This document shows positions 15,766 to 23,800 of a DNA stretch of 33,236 nt, in pieces. The translations under genes and the position numbers were made by a program. The stretch's first letter is position 1, and every line of letters starts with the position of its first letter. This DNA is from Streptomyces europaeiscabiei (GTDB lineage Bacteria; Actinomycetota; Actinomycetes; Streptomycetales; Streptomycetaceae): contig NZ_LRTR01000607.1 in assembly GCF_001550375.1 (NCBI RefSeq), forward strand, positions 1 through 33,236. The letters run 5' to 3'. Under the pieces are notes generated by a model. The model made no database searches. It worked only from the letters and a program-made list of their open reading frames with translations, and had not been told where the DNA came from.

Positions 15766-16938
15766 TCAGGGCGTGGTGGCTTCCACCGGCTCTTCGTTGC
15801 CGTCCGCGCTGCGAGAAGTCTTCTGCCACCAGTTCAGGAGACAGCCTCTGACGAGGTAGCCGAAGGTGTGGAGATTCATCGGCAGGTCCTTCGAGAGCCA
15901 CGCGGCATTACCGGCGGCTGCCGCGAGGGACGAGGGGCGCTCATCCGCTGTCGTCGTTCCATGGCCCCCAAACGGCACCTGGCACAGCGGAGAGGGGAAG
16001 GGCACACCTCCATGCAGCCGCTCGGACCGGTACTCGTACACCTTGCCGACTGCCTTCCTGAGCTTCGACCAGGACCAGTCGACCTGCGCGTAAGCTTCGG
16101 GCCGCTCCGGCGGCGGCCCGGGGTGATGCGTCTTGACGAAGGACGTGAAACGGGCGGTGGCTTTCACGATCCCTACGAGATCTGCAGCCACTGCTTCGAG
16201 GTGCGCTTCACCCCCTGCTTCGAGCAGCTGCTTCGCCAGGGCCGGCTTCTCCTGGCGGAGCAAGTCGGCAGGGGAGACACCGCTGAGCGCTTCGCGTCCG
16301 GCGATCACCTCAAGCGCGGACACAAGGAAGAGCCAGGCGAGTTCGGGATCGGTGTCGGCCACCCACAGGGCGTCGCGGAATTGGCGAGCGGCCCGGACCA
16401 GGGCTACGGCGTCTTCGCGGTCCAGCGCAAGGTACCGGTCCATCCAGCCGTCCAGGGACTCCATGCCGATCTGCTCGGGCACGGGGTAGATCGGGTGCTC
16501 GGTCGCCGTCCATTCAGGGACGCGGTGGCGCAAGAACTCCGGGGTTCCTCTGGAAGCAGTGTCTGTGAAGCGCCGCACCTGGCCGCCGGATCGCAGACGT
16601 ATTCCGGCAACGAGAGACAGCACGCACGCGACCTCGTCTTCGAGCGTGAGGTTCAGCCAGGCGGTGACGTCGGTCTTGTCCATCGGCTGCACGTCAAGGG
16701 GAGGAAAGTGATCATCCAGGTACAGCGCCAGCACCGGAGCAAGGCGCCCTTTCTCCGGGAAGCCAAACGAGTTGGTCAAGACGTAGGGATGGCAAGCGAG
16801 CTCCCTGTCACCCGCCACCCGGGTATCGGAGTACAGCAGGAACTCAGCTCCCCTCATACGCTCGCACCCGCGCTCCACGAAGTGCCGTGCGTTCCAGCTC
16901 CACGGTGCCGAAACGTCGAACACGGTCTGTTCATCCAT
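15766..16938 (-). CDS. HEPN-domain protein, Apea-like (RX4H motif)
   Basis: 390 residues from ATG 16938. The N-terminal 180 residues are an uncharacterised alpha/beta region. The C-terminal half is helical and resembles the Apea-like HEPN family: AWLFLVSALEVIAGRE (201-216) and then KVYEYRSERLHGG (299-311), in which Arg304-X4-His309 is the catalytic signature of HEPN RNases. In active HEPN proteins this motif forms a dimeric RNase site used in toxin, anti-phage and RNA-processing systems. Transcribed in the same direction as the kinase unit and divergently from the ligase. No adjacent nucleotidyltransferase (MNT) antitoxin is seen. Function as a toxin or effector is inferred from the family. 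The start lacks a clear ribosome-binding site. Confidence 0.68.
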   Translation of the reverse strand: MDEQTVFDVSAPWSWNARHFVERGCERMRGAEFLLYSDTRVAGDRELACHPYVLTNSFGFPEKGRLAPVLALYLDDHFPPLDVQPMDKTDVTAWLNLTLEDEVACVLSLVAGIRLRSGGQVRRFTDTASRGTPEFLRHRVPEWTATEHPIYPVPEQIGMESLDGWMDRYLALDREDAVALVRAARQFRDALWVADTDPELAWLFLVSALEVIAGREALSGVSPADLLRQEKPALAKQLLEAGGEAHLEAVAADLVGIVKATARFTSFVKTHHPGPPPERPEAYAQVDWSWSKLRKAVGKVYEYRSERLHGGVPFPSPLCQVPFGGHGTTTADERPSSLAAAAGNAAWLSKDLPMNLHTFGYLVRGCLLNWWQKTSRSADGNEEPVEATTP

Positions 16939-17103
16939 GGAGGCAACGGTGACGGCAGCAGCACCTCCTCCACAACGTATTTGATCGTGTGCTGCTCCCT
17001 CTCATGCTCATGCGCGCCACTGTGATCGGCAGGTATCGGCTCGGAGATCGGCCACCTGACTGACTCCATCCGCAGCCGCCCTGCGAGGTGGAAAACATTC
17101 CAG

Positions 17104-18084
17104 ATGTCATGGACTCTGCCGGAGCCGATGCTCACCGAGACAGTGCGCAGTCCCGCCCTGCCTCCACGGTCGGCTGCGGAGCCGAATTGGGACGGCTTCC
17201 GGGCCGCCCTGTCGGTCGACGGCGGCCAGGTCGTGCTGCGCTCACGGCGCGGCACGCCCATGGCGGCTGCCTTTCCGGAAGTGGTGGCCGGTGCTGTGCA
17301 TCTGCCGGACGCCACCGCGCTGGACGGCGAGCTGGTCGTATGGGACGCCGCAGGGCGCCTCGCGTTCGAGCGGCTGCAGAACCGGCTCGCCCGGCGTGGT
17401 GCCGGGGCGGCCCGGGCGGCACAGGAGTGGCCGGCCCACTTCGTCGCGTTCGATCTGCTGCGCCTGTCCGGGACGGACACCACCTCTTGGCCGTATCGGC
17501 GGCGCAGGGCCGCGCTGGAGTCCGTGTTCGCCGCCCGCCGGCTGTCGGCGCCATGGGCGCTGTGTCCGTCGACCACCGATGCCGACGTCGTGCGCGAGTG
17601 GCTGACGTGGGCGTCGGTCGGGATGGAGGGAGTGGTCTTCAAGAGGCTCAACGACGCCTACCAGCCCTCGGTGAGGGGCTGGCAGAAATACAAGGTCCGC
17701 GAGACGAGCGAGGCGATCGTCGGCGCGATCACCGGTTCCCTGGCTGTTCCCCGCACGCTGCTGCTCGGCAGGTATGACGACGGTGGGCGCTTTCAGTACG
17801 TCGGTCGCACCACCACCCTCGCCCAGGCGGCAGGTGCGACGGTCGCCGGTCTGCTCGCTGCGGGGCGGCGCGGTCATCCGTGGACAGGCTGGTCGTTCTC
17901 CGCCGGGTGGGGCAGCCAGGAAAAGCTGAACGTCACGCTGGTGGAGCCCGAGCTGGTGGTGGAAGTAGGCGTCGACGTCGCCCGCGACGCCTCCGGCCGG
18001 TGGCGACATCCCGCCCGCTGGCACCGCGCGCGCCCCGGCCTCTCCCCCGCCGACGTCCCCCGCCTGACGTCACCGCCGCACTGA
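17104..18084 (+). CDS. ATP-dependent DNA ligase family protein, nucleotidyl Lys replaced by Asn
   Basis: 326 residues. ATG 17104 with GAGGTGG about 12 bases upstream. Motif I should be E-P-K-x-D-G-x-R, but here reads AAEPNWDGFRA, Asn28 in place of the AMP-accepting Lys (codon AAT at 17185-17187). Other motifs are intact: SRRG (47-50), DGELV (74-78), FVAFDLLRL (113-121), EGVVFK (175-180), WQKYKVRE (193-200). The C-terminal OB-fold region is full length (WSFSAGWGSQEKL..., VEVGVDVARD). Close relatives are common in Streptomyces accessory regions. Without the Lys it should not form the enzyme-AMP intermediate, so it may be a non-catalytic nick-binding protein, or the base may be a sequencing or recent mutation. 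Transcribed divergently from the HEPN gene. Confidence 0.88.
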   Translation: MSWTLPEPMLTETVRSPALPPRSAAEPNWDGFRAALSVDGGQVVLRSRRGTPMAAAFPEVVAGAVHLPDATALDGELVVWDAAGRLAFERLQNRLARRGAGAARAAQEWPAHFVAFDLLRLSGTDTTSWPYRRRRAALESVFAARRLSAPWALCPSTTDADVVREWLTWASVGMEGVVFKRLNDAYQPSVRGWQKYKVRETSEAIVGAITGSLAVPRTLLLGRYDDGGRFQYVGRTTTLAQAAGATVAGLLAAGRRGHPWTGWSFSAGWGSQEKLNVTLVEPELVVEVGVDVARDASGRWRHPARWHRARPGLSPADVPRLTSPPH

Positions 18085-18111
18085 CGGCGGCCGGGCGCGG
18101 CGGCTCCGCCG
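18073..18111 (+). terminator. two tandem GC hairpins at the ligase stop
   Basis: CCGCCG (18073-18078) with CGGCGG (18085-18090), spanning the stop codon, then CGGCGG (18098-18103) with CCGCCG (18106-18111). Likely terminator for the ligase gene. From 18112 to 18291 no gene is supported. Confidence 0.45.
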
Positions 18112-18291
18112 ACGCGCAACCGGCTGAGCGCGCCCGATCCCCGGCTACGTCCGGCCGCCCATCCCGCCCTCCCTCATCCTCAACTCCAGCCAGGGCATGG
18201 TCGAAGGGGGCCGCAACGGGGATGTCAGCGGCCCGACCACGCCGAATGTCCCTGTTGACCTGGGCGGCCTTCGGAGTTCTGTGGAGGTCGG

Positions 18292-18351
18292 CGCAACATC
18301 TACCGCAACACATGGCGCAACCTCTAGCGCAACACTTAGCGCAACACGGGG
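18292..18351. repeat. five 12-bp iterons, CGCAAC(A/C)
   Basis: CGCAAC begins at 18292, 18304, 18316, 18328 and 18340, an exact 12-bp period. Each hexamer is followed by six variable bases; the seventh position is A in four copies and C in one. Constant hexamers with variable spacers, rather than a perfect tandem, point to selection on a protein-binding site. The array lies in the gap between the ends of the convergent ligase and hydrolase genes, so it is not at an obvious promoter. Confidence 0.75.
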
Positions 18352-18460
18352 CCTTATCGGGTGAAGCGGCGGCCGGGCGGGCTGGTCACGGTGTCGCCCT
18401 GTGATCGGGCAGACCGGTACCCCGCGCTTGGCACTCGCCGCCGCTTAACCTGTGTTTCGG

Positions 18461-19510
18461 TCAGCGTGACCAGTCCGCCAGCGACAGCAACAGGTGCGCG
18501 GACTCGAGCCGCAGGTGGTCCGAGTGCGCGCCCGCTGGGTTCAGTCGCCTGCCCCGCACGTAGAAGTCGGAAGCGTCGATGCTGACGAATCGATGATTGA
18601 GGCTGTCGAAGGGGTATCCCTCGGCGGCCCGCCGCATCCGGATCCGGTACGGCTCCAGCGGGACTGGGGCCATCCCACTGTGGCCAATGCCTCGCTCGCC
18701 TTCAGCACGTAGGTGCCAGAAGCCTGTGGCCCGGTCGTGTCGTGAGTACGTCGTTACGACCGGACCACGCAGCGGCGCTCCGTCGTGTCCTCCGTCACCG
18801 CCCGGCAAGAGAGACGGGAAAAGAGAGCCAAAGGCAGAGCGGGGCGCCGCCATCTGGAAAAGCAGCATGCTGTCGGCTGTGAAGGGCCGGGACGGCGTCT
18901 CTTCGGCCACGGTCCAGCTCAGCGTGTCACCGAGTGAAGCCTCCGCCGCCCACTGCACAGCCTCGCACAGGAAGCGGCAGCCGAAGGAGTGCCCCACCAG
19001 GTGGAGCCATTGGCCTTCGCGGTTGGCGAGGACCTGGGCGTCGGCCGGGTCGGAACGTTCCGCATCCAGGTAGCCCAAAAGTCGGCCGATCACGTGGGCG
19101 GCGTGCCCGGTGCCGTCGCGCGCTCCCATCGCGTGCGCGCGCTCCCGGATCTGCTCGTAGCCGGACCGGCCGACCCGACTGGAGGACGGCCACCGGACCG
19201 CGAGCATCCAGGGGCGGAAGCCGCCCTCTGCAAGCCGCGGGTAGCGGTTGGGGGAGGTGACGAAGGCGTGTTCAGAGAGGTCACGGAGCCGGTTAGCCGC
19301 GCGGGCTGCCGAGCTCGGCGAGGTCTGCCAGCCGTGTACGTAGACGACGATGTCGGTAGCCCAGGACGGTGGTGACAGCCGTTCGGCGAAGTAGCGGGCG
19401 AGGTGATGCTCTGCAACCGGCTGGCCGGTGTCCTCGTCCAGCATCCAACCGGTTTCGTCGAGGTCGATCGCGGCGGCGAACCCGCCGGCCAGGGCACGCG
19501 ATGGTGTCAT
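18461..19510 (-). CDS. alpha/beta hydrolase, third gene of the STAND-CHAT operon
   Basis: 349 residues from ATG 19510, which overlaps the stop of the CHAT gene by ATGA. Hydrolase features in order: oxyanion-loop VVYVHGWQTS (55-64), nucleophile elbow LVGHSFGCRF with Ser175, an acid candidate TYSRHD (Asp259), and catalytic His at 329 or 332 (GAHSDHLRLES). The sequence between 77 and 160 is helical and could be a cap. No signal peptide or membrane helix is present, so it is cytoplasmic unless recruited. The family is broad (lipases, esterases, peptidases), so the substrate is unknown. Tight coupling to a CHAT protease and a STAND sensor suggests that it is the effector, or a substrate of the protease. 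Confidence 0.8.
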   Translation of the reverse strand: MTPSRALAGGFAAAIDLDETGWMLDEDTGQPVAEHHLARYFAERLSPPSWATDIVVYVHGWQTSPSSAARAANRLRDLSEHAFVTSPNRYPRLAEGGFRPWMLAVRWPSSSRVGRSGYEQIRERAHAMGARDGTGHAAHVIGRLLGYLDAERSDPADAQVLANREGQWLHLVGHSFGCRFLCEAVQWAAEASLGDTLSWTVAEETPSRPFTADSMLLFQMAAPRSAFGSLFPSLLPGGDGGHDGAPLRGPVVTTYSRHDRATGFWHLRAEGERGIGHSGMAPVPLEPYRIRMRRAAEGYPFDSLNHRFVSIDASDFYVRGRRLNPAGAHSDHLRLESAHLLLSLADWSR

Positions 19511-20826
19511 GCGTACTGGTCCGTTCTCTCAGGCAAGCGCACCCGGGCGTCCATGCCGCAGTGCAGGGCATACGCAAAGCCGAGAGGGTTGCGGAACTCG
19601 GCGGTGAAATGGCGGGACAGGTCGTAAGCGATGCGGCCTGCCGTGTCATCCGGGCCACCGCGCAAGAATCGACGCACGAATTCCCGTGCGTACTCGGCAG
19701 CGAATGCCTGCGGCATGTCGATCTGTGGGCCAAGCACACCCTGCGCACCATGCTCAACCAGCACCCGGCCGAGAAACGCTCGGTCGGCATCGCCCGCGGC
19801 GTGGCCCGCTTGACAGGCGTTGAGCAGTACGAACGGGTGAAAGGTACCTGTGCGCCGGTGTTCGGAGCGGACTTCACGCACAGTGTGGCCATCGAATGGG
19901 ATCTCGTCGGAGAGCCGGATGACGAGTTGAGCGGCTTCCGAGCCGTTGGGCTCGAAGCCGCCGTGACCCCAGAAGTACATCAACTGCTCGTCGAAGTGGG
20001 CTTTCCCAAGGTCGCGCACGAGGTCGTCGTACGTAGTGCGGATTTCGCAGCGGGTTCCCTCGCCGAGGGTGAAGGCGACAGCGGAGGCGCAGGTCTTGAG
20101 GCCAATCCTAGTGTCGTGGTTAAGACTCACGGCCACGGGTCCCGGTTCGGGCACGGGCAGCCACAGCCTTTGGTAGGCGTCACCGGTGTGCTCGATCTGG
20201 TGGCGGTGCCCAAGGAACAGGGAGAACAGCGCATCAAGTTCGCTTGTCCCGGCAGATAGCGGGGCGTCGGCGAGGTGCTGGGGTCTGAGGCACAGCATGG
20301 GCCACGGCAGGTGGAGGTCATGGGAGTCGAAGCGAATGCGCAGGCCTTCGCCCGCCAGCATCATCGCGAGATAGCTGCGGAAGATCTCTACTCGCTCGTC
20401 GCCCCCGCCAAACAGCATGTCGAAGAGGACGGAAGCGCCGCTGCGAACGAGTTGGGACACGATGGCTACCAATTCGGCTTCAGATTCGTCCCGCAGATCG
20501 GCGGCCGCAGCGTATGGGCGCCGCCGGTCGGACTGCGGACGACCCTCAGCATCTTTGGGCTGGTAGTCAACGAAGATCTGCTTCCAGCGTCGGCACAATC
20601 GGGCGGCTGCGGAGCGAACTTCGACAGGGCTCGCCGACAAGACGGCCTTGTGTTCACCGCCGCGCAGGCTGGGTAGCGCGGGTCCGGACATGCGTGCCTG
20701 CAGGCGGCCACCGTCGAGGATATCGAAGCTGACACGGAGGTCGGGTTCGACCGTCGCCAGGTGCGGCAGGTACCGGAAACCGCTGCTGGGATCCTGAACC
20801 ACCCGTACAGGGAGGTGAGTCGACAT
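19507..20826 (-). CDS. CHAT-domain (caspase-like) protease, STAND operon
   Basis: 439 residues from ATG 20826, with GGAGGTGA as the ribosome-binding site, which itself contains the TGA of the upstream sensor gene. An in-frame start at 20877 is possible but would overlap the sensor. The N-terminal half (1-225) is unassigned and helical. The C-terminal CHAT domain has the His motif YFWGHGGFE (His288) and the Cys motif VLLNACQAGH (Cys338), then the usual LVEHGAQGVLGPQ and LGFAYALH strands. Caspase-like CHAT proteases are used in bacterial immunity, for example the TPR-CHAT partner of type III-E CRISPR and proteases that cleave gasdermins. Sandwiched between a sensor and a hydrolase with overlapping starts at both ends. 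Confidence 0.88.
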   Translation of the reverse strand: MSTHLPVRVVQDPSSGFRYLPHLATVEPDLRVSFDILDGGRLQARMSGPALPSLRGGEHKAVLSASPVEVRSAAARLCRRWKQIFVDYQPKDAEGRPQSDRRRPYAAAADLRDESEAELVAIVSQLVRSGASVLFDMLFGGGDERVEIFRSYLAMMLAGEGLRIRFDSHDLHLPWPMLCLRPQHLADAPLSAGTSELDALFSLFLGHRHQIEHTGDAYQRLWLPVPEPGPVAVSLNHDTRIGLKTCASAVAFTLGEGTRCEIRTTYDDLVRDLGKAHFDEQLMYFWGHGGFEPNGSEAAQLVIRLSDEIPFDGHTVREVRSEHRRTGTFHPFVLLNACQAGHAAGDADRAFLGRVLVEHGAQGVLGPQIDMPQAFAAEYAREFVRRFLRGGPDDTAGRIAYDLSRHFTAEFRNPLGFAYALHCGMDARVRLPERTDQYA

Positions 20827-20830
20827 CGAT

Positions 20831-23800
20831 TCACCTCCGCCGGCGCTCGGCTGTCGGTACGAGCGCCTCGTCATCATGGGCAGCCTCGGTGACCGTCAGC
20901 AAGGTCTCCACCTGCTGCAGTGCGGCACCGCTTGCGGTCTCATACAGGGTAAATCGAATGAGATGGCGTCCGGGTCGTCGGGGCACGAAGGTGAACTCCA
21001 GGACGTCGAGAGGGTTGTAGAAACCTCGGCCGGGCTCGATGGTGGCTGGCCCGAGCGCGGCTGCCACCACTTCCAAGGTCGGCCGCTGGCGGGAGCCTGG
21101 CACGGCCCACGGGTGGCCGGGGTCGGCGTGCAGCTGCAGTCCGATGCGACTCGACGCATCGACGCTGGGACTGTGATCATCGAGCAGCTCGAGTCCGATC
21201 CGGCACCCCGCAACTGCGTGGGCAGTGGCGCGGTCGTCAGGCTGGCCGTGGCCCGCCGTTAGGGGTTCGCCTGAGACTCGGTTACCGTCGCGGAGCGCGT
21301 CTGGCGGCTCGTGTCGGCCGCGCAGGGTGAGCGCTGACGGTTGCCATGGGAGTGTCGGCGCACCGTCGGGGTCCAGGCCGTTCGGCCAAAGTCTGTTGAG
21401 CAATCCCCGCATCATTGTCCAGCGGAGGGCGACGCTACCGTGGTTGGCGACTTGGAGGGCAAGAACTTCCGCGCCCGCTCGGTCTCCCCTCTCTTCGCGC
21501 TTCTCCGCCAGCCGGTACAGGGCGTCGATACTGCCGTGCTCGGCCGCCTGCCAGAGAAGCATCTCGGCTCCCTCACGCTCTCCGGCCTCCTCACGCATCT
21601 CCGCCAGGCGGTACAGGGCATCCGTACTGCCGTGCTCGGCAGCGTGGCGGGCCAAGGCCTCGGCTCCCTCCCGCTCCCCGGCCTCCTCACGCATCTCCGC
21701 CAGGCGGTACAAGGCATCCGTACTGCCGTGCTCGGCAGCGTGGCGGGCCAAGGCCTCGGCTCCCTCCCGCTCCCCGGCCTCCTCACGCATCTCCGCCAGG
21801 CGGTACAAGGCATCCGTACTGCCGTGCTCGGCAGCGTGGCGGGCCAAGGCCTCGGCTCCCTCCCGCTCCCCGGCCTCCTCACGCATCTCCGCCAGGCGGT
21901 ACAAGGCAGCCGTACTGCCGTGCTCGGCAGCGTGGCGGGCCAAGGCCTCGGCCCCCTCCCGCTCCCCGGCCTCCTCACGCATCTCCGCCAGGCGGTACAA
22001 GGCAGCCGTACTGCCGTGCTCAGCAGCCTGCCGGAGTAGATCTGCAGCGCCTTCTCGATCACCGGCCTCCCCTCGCATCATCGCCAGGCGGTACAAGGCG
22101 GCAGCGTTGCCGTGGTCGGCGGCCTGCCGAGCCAGGGCTTCGGCGCCCTCCCGGTCACCAGCCTCCTCCCGCAACTCGGCGAGGCGGAACAGGGCACGGG
22201 TGTCGCGGAATAGGGCTTCGGTGTGGCCGTGGTCGGCGGCTCGCCGAGCCAGGGCTTCGGCGCCCTCCCGGTCACCAGCCTCCTCCCGCAACTCGGCGAG
22301 GCGGAACAGGGCACGGGTGTCGCGGAATAGGGCTTCGGTGTGGCCGTGGTCGGCGGCTCGCCGAGCCAGGGCTTCGGCGCCCTCCCGGTCACCAGCCTCC
22401 TCCCGCAACTCGGCGAGGCGGAACAGGGCACGGGTGTCGCCGCAGTCGACGGCCTGACGGTAGAGGGCTTCGGCGCCCTCCCGGTCACCAGCCTCCTCCC
22501 GCAACTCGGCGAGGCGGAACAGGGCACGGGTGTCGCCGTGGTCGGCGGCTCGCCGAGCCAGGGCTTCGGCCCCCTCCCGGTCACCAGCCTCCTCCGACAG
22601 TACGGCCAGGCCGACCAGGGCGCTGGTGCTGCCGTGGTCGGCGGCGTCTTGCCGGAGCTGGCGGGCCCATTGCAGGCGGTGCCGGTCCTCGGCTGCTTCG
22701 GCGAGGCAGTTCAGGTCGTCGGGCTGGGTGAGGTGGGTGTGGGCGGCGTACCAGAAGGAGGCGGGCGGGCACAGGTGCTTGCGGGTGGTGCGGCCGTGAT
22801 GTTCGAGGTAGTTGGCGAGTCGGGCCTGTGGCCCCGCTGGCTGTGGGGCCACAGGCCCGCCAGCAGAGGTGGGCGTCGCGGGTGGGCGCCGAGGTGGTCG
22901 GAGAGTGGAGCGACGCAGGGGGGCTTGTTTTCCATGGACTGGTTGGGCCAGCTCCGCGAAGGCATGTTCGGCCCAGTCGTCGGTGAGATGGTCATAGTCG
23001 GTGTCGGTCAAGTAGTCGATGGCGGCGTCCGTGAGGAAGGCCAGAGGGAGGTGGAGGCCGACGCCGAGGCGGCGGGCGTCCATCGCCGCGTACAGCAGCG
23101 CCCTGGCGGCCGGGGTCGCCTGCTTATAGCGATTGAGGAGCGCTGGGGCGCCAGCCAGATCCTGAGTGATCCGCCCGTCGTCACGTACGCGGGTGAGGGC
23201 GTCGGCCAGCAGCGCGTCCCCCTCGTCGGCAAGAGCGCTTGCGGCGTCCAGGGCCGCGGTGTCGAAGGTGTCGGGGACGGGCAGGGTGCGGCCGACCAGC
23301 AGTTCCCGTACCTGGCTGTGATGATCAGGCTCGCCCGGTGTGGGGAGCGCGGTGTAGTAGCGGGCGTACTCGGGCCAAAGAGTGCCCAACACCAGAACCG
23401 GTCCGCGCTGCGGGCTGACCAGCAGATGGTGGATGGCCGCCGCGATCTGCTCACCGGCCACACGGTCGCCGAGGTAGTGCTGCGCCTCGTTCAGCCACAC
23501 CACTGTCTGTGGCCCTACACGGTGCAGATCCTCCAGCACAGCCTGCGCGCGGGTAGGTTCAAAGGGATGCCACAGCCGCCACCCCATCTCCGCAAGGGGC
23601 TGTACGGCCTCCCAACACGCCCGGGTCTTGCCCGTCGACGAGCTGCCTACCAGGACCACGAGCCGGCTGCAGCCAGCCGCCGCATCCCGTACTGCATCAG
23701 CCAGCACCAAGTCATGCTCACGGGCCACGTACCTGGGAAGTGCCGGCATCACGGAGCCAGATGGACTAATAAGCGCCCCACCGGAACCGGCAGGATGGAT

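Noticed and set aside
16854..17651. 265-residue minus-strand frame across the HEPN-ligase gap
   Set aside because: Ser/Arg-rich shadow of the ligase; only a short part looks protein-like and it spans the start of a better-supported gene.
17933..18313. Minus-strand frame between ligase and iterons
   Set aside because: A short central part looks protein-like, but the C-terminal half is Gly/Arg shadow of the ligase end and there is no start with a ribosome-binding site.
21440..22630. Possible CRISPR or minisatellite array
   Set aside because: Units are 96 bp without unique spacers, and translate to TPR/Sel1-like helices in the sensor frame.
21415..22731. Long plus-strand frames (410-438 residues) opposite the sensor repeat array
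   Set aside because: Antisense shadows of a GC-rich repeat; their sequence simply mirrors the 96-bp period and is Pro/Arg/Ser low complexity.
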